A DNA stretch of 64,000 nt from Allokutzneria sp. A3M-2-11 16 (GTDB taxonomy: Bacteria; Actinomycetota; Actinomycetes; Mycobacteriales; Pseudonocardiaceae). Shown in pieces: positions 25,430-33,494 of the stretch (positions are counted from its first letter, which is position 1; every line of letters starts with the position of its first letter). Under the pieces are notes generated by a model. The model worked only from the letters and a program-made list of their open reading frames with translations. It was not told the origin of the DNA and searched no databases. The stretch is from contig NZ_JANAVO010000001.1 in the NCBI RefSeq assembly GCF_024213555.1, positions 2,852,001 through 2,916,000 on the forward strand, in the 5' to 3' direction. Made by a program: the position numbers and the translations under genes.

Positions 25430-26198
25430 GCAGCGCCAGGGCCCGGTCGTGGAGGCGCGCGTTCGAGGTCAGGACGCTGCCCGCGGTGTAGTCGGCGGAG
25501 CCGTCCAGTGCGGTGAACCGGCCGCCCGCCTCCTCGACCAGGACCTGGACCGAGGCGACGTCCCACGGGTTGACGATCGCCTCGGCGGCGAGGTCGAGCG
25601 CGCCCTCGGCGACCAGGCAGTGCTGCCAGAAGTCGCCGAACGCGCGGGTCTCCCAGCACGCGTCGGCCAGCCGCAGGTACGCCTCCCGTGAGTGGAACTC
25701 CACCCAGGCGCCGAGGTGAGTGGTCGACAGGTAGGCGTCGGCCATAGTGTCGACCCCGGACACCGAGATCCGGCGTTCGGACCCGTCGGGATCGGTCGTC
25801 CACGCACCCGTGCCCCGGGCCGCCCACCACCGGCGGCCCAGGGCGGGCGCGCTGATCAGGCCCAGCTCCGGGGTGCCGTCGACGACCAGAGCGATCAGCG
25901 TCGCCCAAGCGGGTACACCGCGGAGGAAGTTCTTCGTGCCGTCGATCGGGTCGAGCACCCACGCGCGCCCGGCTCCGGCGGTGCCGCCGCGCTCCTCGCC
26001 CGCGACGGTGTCGGTGGGCCGCGCTTCGGCGAGCAGTTCGCGGACCGCGTCCTCGACGGCCAGGTCGGCGTCGGTGACCGGGGTGCGGTCGGGCTTGCGG
26101 TCCACCCGCAGGTCCCGCGCGAGGAAGCGGTGCGTGGTGATCGCGTCGGCCGCGTCGGCGAGGCGGTGTGCAAGATCGAGATCAGCCGTGAGGTCCAC
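25416..26198 (-). CDS. hisN: Histidinol-phosphatase (inositol monophosphatase family)
   Basis: A 260-residue metal-dependent phosphatase. Family motifs are GEERGG with the metal-binding Glu, WVLDPIDGTKNFLRGVP with the DPIDGT metal site, and NPWDVASVQVLVEEAGG near the C-terminus. The combination with FWQHCLVAEGALDLAAEAIVNPWD matches actinobacterial HisN, which makes histidinol from histidinol phosphate, rather than inositol phosphatases. Other his genes are not here. It is divergent from the response regulator with a short 23-base gap. Confidence 0.88.
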   Translation of the reverse strand: MDLTADLDLAHRLADAADAITTHRFLARDLRVDRKPDRTPVTDADLAVEDAVRELLAEARPTDTVAGEERGGTAGAGRAWVLDPIDGTKNFLRGVPAWATLIALVVDGTPELGLISAPALGRRWWAARGTGAWTTDPDGSERRISVSGVDTMADAYLSTTHLGAWVEFHSREAYLRLADACWETRAFGDFWQHCLVAEGALDLAAEAIVNPWDVASVQVLVEEAGGRFTALDGSADYTAGSVLTSNARLHDRALALLTRE

Positions 26199-26221
26199 GC
26201 GGATGAGCCTAGGCTGGCACC

Positions 26222-26896
26222 GTGAGCGTCGTGCTGCTGGCCGAGGACGATCCGGCCATCGCTGAACCCCTTTCCCGCGCCCTCGGCCGGGAGGGCTACT
26301 CGGTCCAGGTCGTCTCCGAGGGCCCGGCCGCCCTGGCCGCCGCGGTCAACGGCGGGGTCGACCTGCTGGTGCTCGACCTCGGCCTGCCGGGGCTGGACGG
26401 CCTGGAGGTCTGCCGCCGCCTGCGCGCGGCCGGGCGCGGCATCCCGGTGCTGATGCTCACCGCGCGGGTCGACGAGGTGGACTTCGTCGTCGGCCTCGAC
26501 GCGGGCGCCGACGACTACGTGGCCAAGCCGTTCCGGCTCGCCGAGCTGATGGCCCGCATCCGGGCGCTGCTGCGCCGCCGCGCGCACAGCAGCCTGGAGG
26601 CCAACGGCGTGCGCATCGACTTCGCGGCCCGCCGCGTGCAGGTCGACGGGCGCGAGGTGCAGTTGGCCAACAAGGAGTTCGAGCTGCTGCGGGTGCTGAT
26701 GGAGCGCGCGGGCCAGGTGGTCAGCCGCGACGACATCCTCGAAGAGGTGTGGAACGACCCGGAGCTGCGCGGCAGCAAGACGCTGGACATGCACATCTCC
26801 TGGCTGCGCAGGAAGATCGGCGACGCCCACACGGGCACCGCCGAGCGCCGCATCGCGACCGTGCGCGGCGTCGGCTTCCGGTTCAACGCCGACTGA
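26222..26896 (+). CDS. OmpR/PhoB-type response regulator
   Basis: A 224-residue regulator. The receiver domain (1-118) has the acidic pair in AEDDP, the phosphorylated Asp52 in LDLGLPGLDG and Lys102 in AKPFR. The C-terminal winged helix (about 128-222) has KEFELLRVLMERAGQVVSR and SKTLDMHISWLRRKIG, ending with the TVRGVGFRF signature. The partner kinase lies two genes down (27349-28623). GTG 26222 is the start. The palindrome just after the gene (26904-26918) may be its own target. Confidence 0.95.
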   Translation: MSVVLLAEDDPAIAEPLSRALGREGYSVQVVSEGPAALAAAVNGGVDLLVLDLGLPGLDGLEVCRRLRAAGRGIPVLMLTARVDEVDFVVGLDAGADDYVAKPFRLAELMARIRALLRRRAHSSLEANGVRIDFAARRVQVDGREVQLANKEFELLRVLMERAGQVVSRDDILEEVWNDPELRGSKTLDMHISWLRRKIGDAHTGTAERRIATVRGVGFRFNAD

Positions 26897-26903
26897 TTTC
26901 CCC

Positions 26904-26918
26904 TTACCCGCGGGGTAA
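26904..26918. promoter_or_regulatory. Inverted repeat TTACCC-GCG-GGGTAA
   Basis: Six-base perfect arms with a three-base spacer in the 57-base gap between the response regulator and the NTF2-like gene. It is unusually AT-rich for the region. It could be an operator for this or another regulator, or part of a promoter for the next two genes. Confidence 0.4.
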
Positions 26919-26953
26919 TTGCGGTGGTCCGCGGCGTGCAGAACGCTCGTGGC

Positions 26954-27340
26954 ATGGCTGCGAAGAAGAACTTCACCGTCGAATTCTGGGCCGACTTCTG
27001 GAAGGACCCGCTCGCGGCGACGGGCGGCGAGACCGTGCTCGCCGACGACATCGTCGGGCACTGGCCGGGCGAGCCGGAGCCGGTGCGCGGGCTGCGCGAC
27101 TACTACGCGCGCATCCAGCGGCTGCTCACCGAGATGCCAACGCTCCGCCTGGAACTGCTGTCGCACGCGACCAGCGGTGACGCGGTCTTCCTGCACTACC
27201 TCGCCCGCGGCACCGGGGTCGACGGCCCGTTCGAGAGCGAGGGCATGGACCGGCTGACCGTGCGCGACGGCCTGGTGGTGGAGAACCTCATCCGGTACGA
27301 CGAGTCGGCCTTCACGCGGGCGCTGGGCCGGGCCTGCTAG
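26954..27340 (+). CDS. NTF2/SnoaL-like protein between response regulator and kinase
   Basis: A 128-residue protein with the cone-shaped NTF2 fold pattern: N-terminal helices FTVEFWADFWKDP, then alternating strands with LRLELLSHATSGDAVFLHYLARGTG and ESEGMDRLTVRDGLVVENLIRYD. Such proteins act as small hydrolases/isomerases or ligand-binding accessory proteins. ATG 26954 is preferred over a GTG at 26924. It is placed between the two partners of a two-component system, only eight bases before the kinase, so it is likely co-transcribed and might be an accessory ligand-binding factor. This is inference. Confidence 0.75.
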   Translation: MAAKKNFTVEFWADFWKDPLAATGGETVLADDIVGHWPGEPEPVRGLRDYYARIQRLLTEMPTLRLELLSHATSGDAVFLHYLARGTGVDGPFESEGMDRLTVRDGLVVENLIRYDESAFTRALGRAC

Positions 27341-27348
27341 ACAGGCGC

Positions 27349-28623
27349 ATGCGCCGCCGCATCCTCCGCGCCATCCTGCTCGCCGTCCTGGTGACGGGGT
27401 TCGCGCTGGGCATCCCCCTGGGCTACAGCGCGCTCCAGGTCGTCGAGGACCTCACGCGCAAGGAGCTGACCACCAGGGCGCGGCAGATCGCCACGGTGCT
27501 CGACGACCAGCTGGCCAGGGGCGCCAAGATCGACCTCGCCGAGGTCCAGCTGGTGCCGCCGGGCGGCGAGCTGCTGGTGACGATGCCGGGGGAACCGGAC
27601 CGGAGGCTCGGCCCGGACCTGGCCGAGGCGGACACGCTCACCGAGCGCCAGCCGATCGTGCGCCAGGGCGAGGTCCTGCTCACCATCCCCGACGCGAACC
27701 TGCGCCGCGAACAGCTGGAGATGGCCGGACTGGTGATGCTGCTGGTCGTGCTGTCCATGGGCATCGGGACCGCGGTGGCCACGGTGACCGCGCGCCGCCT
27801 CGCCGACCCGCTGCGGCACGTGGCCAACCGCGCGGCCCGGCTGGGCGCGGGCGACTTCCGGCCCGACCGCCGCCGCTACGAGGTGCCCGAGCTGGACCGG
27901 CTCGCCGAGGCGCTGGACACCTCAGCCTCCGCGCTCGCCGAGCTGATGCAGCGGGAACGGGAACTGATCGGCGACGTCTCGCACCAGCTGCGCAGCCGCC
28001 TCACCGCGATGCGGCTGCGGCTGGAGAGCCTGGCCATGCACCCCGAGGAGGCCACCTCCAGCGAGGCCGCGGCGGCGCTGGAGCAGGTCGACCACCTGGT
28101 TACCGTGCTGGAGGAGCTGCTCGCGGCGGCGCACAAGGCCCGGTCGGTCGGCGCGGAGCCGGTCGACCTGGCCGTCGAACTGCCCGCGATCGCCGCCGAG
28201 TGGCGCGAACCGCTGCGCAAGGACGGCAGGGCGCTGCGCATCCGGGTCACTTCGGGGCTGCTGGCCAGGGCCACTCCGTCCCGGCTGCGCGAGGCGGTCG
28301 GTGTGTTGCTGGACAACGCGAGCAGGCACGGCGACGGCACGGTGACGATGTCGGCGCGGCACGGGGACGGCATGGTGACCGTGGAGATCACCGATGGCGG
28401 GGCCGGGGTGCCGGACGAACTGGTCGCGCACGTCTTCGAGCGCGGGGTCTCCGGCTCGGGCTCGACCGGTGTCGGCCTGGCTCTGGCGCGTGCTCTGGTG
28501 GAGGCGGACGGCGGGCGGCTTGAGCTGTCCTCGACCCGCCGCGCGACCTTCGTGATCTTCCTGCCGGTGCCGCGCGCCGATGACGTCCTCGGCCAGCCCT
28601 GGCCCGCGGAGACGCCGCGCTAG
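27349..28623 (+). CDS. Membrane sensor histidine kinase
   Basis: A 424-residue kinase. Membrane helices at about 8-28 and 125-146 enclose a small extracytoplasmic domain of about 95 residues. A HAMP domain (about 147-200, with RRLADPLRHVANRAARLGAGD) follows, then the phosphoacceptor helix GDVSHQLRSRLTAM with His212, and the ATPase domain: N-box LLDNASRHGDG, G1 DGGAGVP, and GSTGVGLALARALVEADGG. It is the probable partner of the regulator at 26222-26896. The signal is unknown. Confidence 0.93.
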   Translation: MRRRILRAILLAVLVTGFALGIPLGYSALQVVEDLTRKELTTRARQIATVLDDQLARGAKIDLAEVQLVPPGGELLVTMPGEPDRRLGPDLAEADTLTERQPIVRQGEVLLTIPDANLRREQLEMAGLVMLLVVLSMGIGTAVATVTARRLADPLRHVANRAARLGAGDFRPDRRRYEVPELDRLAEALDTSASALAELMQRERELIGDVSHQLRSRLTAMRLRLESLAMHPEEATSSEAAAALEQVDHLVTVLEELLAAAHKARSVGAEPVDLAVELPAIAAEWREPLRKDGRALRIRVTSGLLARATPSRLREAVGVLLDNASRHGDGTVTMSARHGDGMVTVEITDGGAGVPDELVAHVFERGVSGSGSTGVGLALARALVEADGGRLELSSTRRATFVIFLPVPRADDVLGQPWPAETPR

Positions 28624-28665
28624 TCGCGCGCGGTCCGCCTCGCCATGGCCAAGTGGACGGCGGGC

Positions 28666-29223
28666 TCAGGAGTGACCGAACTCCTCGTCCTCAGCGTCGC
28701 CGTTGCGGCCGATCGAGCCGGGCTGGGTGCGGGGGCGCGCGTTCTCCTCCGGGAAGACGAACTTCCGGAACGCCCACCAGCGGAACACCATGCCGACCAG
28801 CACGCCGCCGATCTGGCCGATGAAGAAGTCGCCCAGCTCCTGGTAGGTCACGGTGACGTCGGGGAAGCGCAGGTCCAGCACGTACCGGGAGAAGAACAGC
28901 GGGAACGCGTAGATGCCCACGCCGATGCCGCTGACCAGGAAGTACAGCGCGGCCTCGTGCCGCTTCTCCCGGCCGCCGCGCTGGCGGAAGGACCACTCGC
29001 GGTTGAGCACGTAGGACACGATCGTCGCGACCAGCACGGCGATCACCTTCGAGGTGACCGGGCGGTCGTGCAGGATCGTCAGCTTCAGGCCGTAGAAGAT
29101 GGCCGTGTCGATGACGAACGTGGTTCCGCCGACGAAGCCGAACTTGAGCAGCTCGCGGTGCTTGAGCATCAGCTCGCGCACGGGCTTGGGGAACTTGCCG
29201 ACGACCGTGTGGATCAGGGACAC
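28666..29223 (-). CDS. GtrA-family membrane protein (paralogue 1)
   Basis: A 185-residue protein with four hydrophobic helices. The GtrA (PF04138) pattern is LLKFGFVGGTTFVIDTAIFYGL at the first helix, the highly conserved VSYVLNREWSFR between helices two and three, and FRWWAFRKFVFPEE after the last. GtrA proteins are thought to flip or handle lipid-linked sugars for cell-wall polysaccharides. A homologue stands between the PH-domain gene and purK in mycobacteria, so the position is conserved. The tail is acidic (DAEDEEFGHS). Confidence 0.88.
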   Translation of the reverse strand: MSLIHTVVGKFPKPVRELMLKHRELLKFGFVGGTTFVIDTAIFYGLKLTILHDRPVTSKVIAVLVATIVSYVLNREWSFRQRGGREKRHEAALYFLVSGIGVGIYAFPLFFSRYVLDLRFPDVTVTYQELGDFFIGQIGGVLVGMVFRWWAFRKFVFPEENARPRTQPGSIGRNGDAEDEEFGHS

Positions 29224-29248
29224 CCGCGCGAGTCTACGTACGCGGAAT

Positions 29249-29800
29249 TCACTCGGATGCCGAATGGGCCCGCGCGGTGTCCTTGAGCAGCTTCTCCGCG
29301 TCCTGGACGACCCGGGCGCCCTCGTCCGGGAAGACGTACTTCCGGAACGCCCACCAGCGGAAGACCATGGCGAGCACGGTGCCCAGCAGCATGCCGCTTG
29401 CGAAGTCGGCCAGCTCCTGCGTCAGGGCGCTGACGTGCGGTTCCTCCAGCATCAGCCAGTAGCGGGAGGCGTAGAGCGGGGCCGAGTTGATCAGCACGCC
29501 GACGCCGCTGATCAGGAAGTAGAGCGCGGCCTCGTGGTGCCGCTCGCGGCCACCGCGGGTGCGGAAGGACCACTCGCGGTTGAGCACGTAGCCGACGATC
29601 GTGGCCACGATCACCGCGACCGCGAGGGCGCTGACCGGCTTGGGCTCCAGGATCGTCCACTTCAGCCCGTAGAACACGACCGTGTTCACGATGAAGGTGA
29701 TCGAGCCGACGACCGCGAACTTCAGCAGTTCCTGGTGCTTCACCACCAGATCGCGGTACGGCTGGGGCAGGCGGACGAGTACGGCATCCAGTGCGGCCAC
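29249..29800 (-). CDS. GtrA-family membrane protein (paralogue 2)
   Basis: A 183-residue paralogue of the downstream gene, 25 bases away and in the same direction. It shares LLKFAVVGSITFIVNTVVFYGL, VGYVLNREWSFRTRGGRE and FRWWAFRKYVFPDE, while the rest has diverged. Four membrane helices are predicted by eye. Tandem duplication is the simplest explanation; both copies look intact. Role as for the neighbour: probable lipid-linked sugar translocation in the arabinogalactan/rhamnan pathway. Confidence 0.88.
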   Translation of the reverse strand: MAALDAVLVRLPQPYRDLVVKHQELLKFAVVGSITFIVNTVVFYGLKWTILEPKPVSALAVAVIVATIVGYVLNREWSFRTRGGRERHHEAALYFLISGVGVLINSAPLYASRYWLMLEEPHVSALTQELADFASGMLLGTVLAMVFRWWAFRKYVFPDEGARVVQDAEKLLKDTARAHSASE

Positions 29801-29879
29801 CGGCGCAGTCTACGGAGGGGCGTTCACCCGTCCGGACGCAACCCCTCATCGCACGGGTCCTGGCGCGGCGCGGGCTTGG

Positions 29880-29920
29880 ATGTGACACTTGAGCCAACTA
29901 TTCAGCAAGGGGTGTCACAT
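29880..29920. promoter_or_regulatory. Inverted repeat ATGTGACAC...GTGTCACAT over the start of the acyl-CoA dehydrogenase
   Basis: Perfect nine-base arms, 23 bases apart. The right arm includes the ATG start codon and follows the AAGGGG ribosome site. Either a two-part operator for a repressor or an mRNA hairpin that would hide the start codon. Confidence 0.5.
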
Positions 29921-31058
29921 GCCTGACTACCGGCTCGATGCCGAGCAGGAGGACTTCCGCAAGACCGTCGCGGATTTCGCCAGCACCGTGGTGGCGCCAC
30001 AAGCGCACGCCAGCGACGCCGCTGGGACCTTCCCCTACGACGTCGTGCGCCAGATGGGCGAGATGGGCCTGTTCGGCCTGCCCTTCCCGGAGGAGTACGG
30101 GGGCATGGGCGGCGACTACTTCGCGCTCTGCCTGGCGCTGGAGGAGCTGGCCCGCGCCGACTCCTCGGTGGCGATCACGCTGGAGGCCGGGGTGTCGCTG
30201 GGCGCGATGCCGGTCTACCGCTTCGGCTCCGACGAGCAGAAGCGGCAGTGGCTGCCCGACCTGGTCGCCGGGACCAAGCTCGCCGCGTTCGGGCTGACCG
30301 AGCCCGGCAGCGGTTCGGACGCGGCCGCGCTGCGCAGCACCGCGCGGCTGGACGGCGGGGAGTGGGTGATCAACGGCTCGAAGTGCTTCATCACCAACTC
30401 CGGCACCGACATCACCTCGATGATCACCGTGGCCGCGCGCACCGGGGAGGACGAGATCTCCTCGATCATCGTGCCCGCGGGCACGCCGGGGCTGACCGTG
30501 GCGCCGAAGTACCAGAAGGTCGGCTGGCGCGCGTCGGACACCCGCGAGCTGTCCTTCGACGACCTGCGCGTGCCCGAGGAGAACCTGCTCGGGCAGCGCG
30601 GCAGGGGCTTCGCCCAGTTCCTGTCCACTTTGGACGAAGGGCGGGTGGCGATCGCCGCGCTCAGCGTCGGCCTGGCCCAGGGCTGCCTCGACGAGTGCGT
30701 CCGCTACGCCGCCGAGCGCACCGCCTTCGGCCACAACATCGGCCACTACCAGGCGATCCAGTTCAAGATCGCCGACATGGAGATGCGCACCCACGTCGCC
30801 CGCCTGGCCTGGTACGACGCGGCAGCGCGGCTCGTCGCGGGGCAGCCGTTCAAGAAGCAGGCGGCCATCGCCAAGCTCTACGCCTCGACCATCGCCGTGG
30901 ACAACGCCCGCGACGCCACGCAGATCTTCGGCGGCTACGGGTTCATGGACGAGTACCCGGTCGCCCGGCACTGGCGCGACGCCAAGATCCTGGAGATCGG
31001 CGAGGGCACCAGCGAGGTGCAGCGCATGGTCATCGCCCGCGAACTGGGCGTCCGCTGA
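29919..31058 (+). CDS. Acyl-CoA dehydrogenase
   Basis: A 379-residue FAD enzyme that introduces the 2,3-double bond into acyl-CoA. ATG 29919 with AAGGGG six bases upstream starts MPDYRLDAEQEDFRKTV. The N-terminal alpha domain, the beta domain (AFGLTEPGSGSDAAALRSTA, KCFITNSG) and the C-terminal helical domain (FGGYGFMDEYPVARHWRDAK, then the catalytic Glu in ILEIGEGTSEVQ) are all present. Length is standard. It follows two GtrA genes divergently and is not obviously in an operon. Substrate is unknown (branched or short chain are both possible). Confidence 0.93.
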   Translation: MPDYRLDAEQEDFRKTVADFASTVVAPQAHASDAAGTFPYDVVRQMGEMGLFGLPFPEEYGGMGGDYFALCLALEELARADSSVAITLEAGVSLGAMPVYRFGSDEQKRQWLPDLVAGTKLAAFGLTEPGSGSDAAALRSTARLDGGEWVINGSKCFITNSGTDITSMITVAARTGEDEISSIIVPAGTPGLTVAPKYQKVGWRASDTRELSFDDLRVPEENLLGQRGRGFAQFLSTLDEGRVAIAALSVGLAQGCLDECVRYAAERTAFGHNIGHYQAIQFKIADMEMRTHVARLAWYDAAARLVAGQPFKKQAAIAKLYASTIAVDNARDATQIFGGYGFMDEYPVARHWRDAKILEIGEGTSEVQRMVIARELGVR

Positions 31059-31064
31059 CGCGCG

Positions 31065-31089
31065 GGGGGAGTCGTCCGGCGACTCCCCC
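31065..31089 (+). terminator. Terminator hairpin after the acyl-CoA dehydrogenase
   Basis: A ten-base perfect stem (GGGGGAGTCG and its complement) with a five-base loop, seven bases after the stop codon. Confidence 0.7.
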
Positions 31090-31131
31090 TACGTCGTCAG
31101 ACCTCGATCTTCCCGTCCCAGCCGGGGTTCC

Positions 31132-31260
31132 GCCGTCTTCAAGTACCCCCGACCCCCTCCCCAGCGGTCGCAAACGACAGCTAACCCCCTTGAACTCCAA
31201 GGGGGTTAGCTGCGGTTAGCGGTGGTTGTGGGCGGGGTCGGGGGTACTTGAAGACGCCCC
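31132..31260. repeat. Long intergenic palindromic repeat, full copy (C)
   Basis: The same family as 15221-15360. It opens GTCTTCAAGTAC, continues with CCCTCCCCAGCGGTCG and CTAACCCCCTTGAA, then folds back through AAGGGGGTTAGCTGCGG, GTTAGCGGTGGTTGTGGGCG and closes GGGGTACTTGAAGACGCC. It fills the gap between the acyl-CoA dehydrogenase terminator and the sigma-factor gene. Confidence 0.85.
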
Positions 31261-31265
31261 GACCT

Positions 31266-33329
31266 CTAGCCGCCTGAGGTGGTGGTGGGTTTCGGAGTGG
31301 TGGTCGTGGGGCGCGGCGGGGTGGTTGAGGAGGGTGGGGGAGTGGTGGGTCTCGGCGGCTCGGGAGTCGGGTCGCCGGGGACGCGGAGGCCGCCGGGGAC
31401 CGGGGGCACGCTGTTGATGTTCGGGCTCAGCCCGGGGATGCCGACCTTGTGCTCGGGCAGGTCCACCGGCACCGCGAGCGACTTGGACGCCGAGCCGAGG
31501 CTGGCGCGCAGCTGCACCGTGCCCTTGTCCGCGCCGAGCGAGAGCAGCCACAGCTGCACCGTGTACTGGCTCCCCGGGTTGACCACCTTCTCGCAGTGCA
31601 GCGTGGTGCCCTGGCCGGTGCACGGGGCGGGCCAGCCGATGCCGACGAAGCCCTTCGGGATGCCGATCTCGACGTGCATCTCCCCGCGCTGCGAGCCGCG
31701 GTTCGTGGCGACGATGTCCAGCCGCGCGGGCCACCGGCCGATGTAGCGCACCCGGGCCGAGAGGTCGATCGCGTCCACGGGCTTCACCTCGACCGGCACG
31801 GTCGGGATGTTGACGTTCGGCAGCGCGCCCGCGTTGATGGTCCCGGTGATCTGGCCCGGCTTCGCGTCCGGCGCCGCGTAGAGCTTGAACCGGAACGTCG
31901 CGGTGTCACCGGGCGCGATGCCGCCGGAGCTGGTGCACGTGGCGCTGGCGCACTCGATGATCGAGCGCGAGCTCATCGGCGCGAAGCGCGGTGCGGGCTT
32001 GCCGACGGTCACGCCGGGCGGCAGGTTCAGCTTCACCGTGACCGGGTCGGAGGTCTTCTCCCCGTTGTTGGCCACGGTGATGCCCATCTCCTGCGGCGGA
32101 CCGCCGGGCACCAGCGGCCCCTGCGGCGCGGACACCGAGGGCACCAGCCGCGCGGGCTGCGGCTCCGGAGGCGGAGGCGGAGGCGGCGCGGGCGGAGGCG
32201 TCGGTGCCGGGGGCGGCGGCGGAGGTGGTGCGGGCGGAGGCGGCTGCACCGGCGGGGGTGCCGGGGGCGGCGGCTCCGGCTTGGGAGGAGGCGGCGCCAC
32301 CGGCTTCACGGGTTGCTGCGCGACGATTTTCGGCGGTTCCTGGCCCTGGTCCGCGGTCATCCCGACCGCGATGGCCGCGCCGAGCGCGACCGCGGAGACC
32401 GCGCTGCCCACGACCTGCCTGGGCAACGCGCTCGCCGCTCCGCCCACACCGCCACCGGCGCCGCTCCCGGCGCCCGCGGCGGCGCCCGCCATGGCCAGCC
32501 CGGCCGCGGCGGCCTTGGCCGAGCCCGCGCCAGCGGCCGCGAGGTACGCGGTGACCGCGCCTCCGAGCACGAGCGGGGCGATGACCAGGCGCAACGCGCC
32601 GTTGACCTCGCCGAGCTCGGCGGCGAGGACGCGGCAGCGGTCGCAGCTGTCGAGGTGCGTCTCGACCTGCGCGGTCTCCCTGCGGGACAGGCCGTCGCGG
32701 GTCCAGGCGCCGAGCCGGTCGATCGTGGCCCGGCAGTGCTCCTCGGTCCCGGCGCCGACGTGCACCTGGAGGTACGCCTGGCGCAGGCCCTCGCGGGCGC
32801 GGTAGGCGAGCGCCGAGACGCCGTTCGGGGTCAGTCCCAGGATGGGGGCGACCTCGGCGGGGGACTGTCCCTCGATCTCGGTATGCCAGAGCACCGCCTG
32901 CCACCGCTCCGGCAGCCTGGCGAATGCCTTAGCCGCCAGCGAGCGGTCCAGCCCGGCGACCGCGGTGTCGGTGAACGGCACCACCGCGGCGGCCGCGTCG
33001 GCGACCCCGGAGATGTCGTCGGAGAACTCGACCTTCCGGTCCCGGCGGGTCTTGTCGTAGGCGGTGTGCCGGAGGGCGGTGAGCAAGTAAGCGCGAAACG
33101 CCGCGTCGGGCCCGCGGCCCGCCCGAAGCGTGTCGAGGACCTTGGCGAAAGCCTCGGAGACCAGGTCATCCGCTTCCGCGTTTGAGCGCGCGAGCTGGCG
33201 CGCGAGGTTGTAAGCAGCCGCCACATGCCGTTCGTAGAGCTGCCCGTACGCCTCGGTCGACCCGCTGCGGACATCGATGATCAGCTCGGCGTCACCGCGG
33301 CCCGGTGTGTCCCCCTGCACGCTCGCCAC
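31266..33329 (-). CDS. ECF sigma factor fused to zinc-finger, membrane helix and surface domains
   Basis: A 687-residue protein with an unusual domain string. Residues 18-95 are sigma region 2 (EADDLVSEAFAKVLDTLRAG), 125-185 sigma region 4 (RLPERWQAVLWHTEIEGQSP). Residues 198-240 carry an anti-sigma zinc finger with His225, Cys229 and Cys232 (HLDSCDRC). Hydrophobic stretches at about 245-266 and 305-325 enclose an Ala/Gly-rich linker. Then comes a proline-rich wall-spanning stretch (340-392) and two all-beta domains outside the cell (395-640), ending in a Pro/Thr-rich tail. It resembles ECF groups with built-in anti-sigma and extracellular modules (ECF52-like). Release of the sigma part probably needs proteolysis or a signal through the membrane. 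Confidence 0.88.
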   Translation of the reverse strand: MASVQGDTPGRGDAELIIDVRSGSTEAYGQLYERHVAAAYNLARQLARSNAEADDLVSEAFAKVLDTLRAGRGPDAAFRAYLLTALRHTAYDKTRRDRKVEFSDDISGVADAAAAVVPFTDTAVAGLDRSLAAKAFARLPERWQAVLWHTEIEGQSPAEVAPILGLTPNGVSALAYRAREGLRQAYLQVHVGAGTEEHCRATIDRLGAWTRDGLSRRETAQVETHLDSCDRCRVLAAELGEVNGALRLVIAPLVLGGAVTAYLAAAGAGSAKAAAAGLAMAGAAAGAGSGAGGGVGGAASALPRQVVGSAVSAVALGAAIAVGMTADQGQEPPKIVAQQPVKPVAPPPPKPEPPPPAPPPVQPPPPAPPPPPPPAPTPPPAPPPPPPPEPQPARLVPSVSAPQGPLVPGGPPQEMGITVANNGEKTSDPVTVKLNLPPGVTVGKPAPRFAPMSSRSIIECASATCTSSGGIAPGDTATFRFKLYAAPDAKPGQITGTINAGALPNVNIPTVPVEVKPVDAIDLSARVRYIGRWPARLDIVATNRGSQRGEMHVEIGIPKGFVGIGWPAPCTGQGTTLHCEKVVNPGSQYTVQLWLLSLGADKGTVQLRASLGSASKSLAVPVDLPEHKVGIPGLSPNINSVPPVPGGLRVPGDPTPEPPRPTTPPPSSTTPPRPTTTTPKPTTTSGG

Positions 33330-33494
33330 ACTTGCCCTCTCGTTGGGGCGACCGGTCTGATGGCTCCGGTCGTCCGTTGTGCTTGCTCAGTGTGACGGAG
33401 TGACACCGGAAACGTCACGCCGAACGGCGTCACGAGTTCTCCAGAGCTGCGTCGTAGAAGTCGACAGCGATCGAGGTCGGGAAGGGATGCAACG

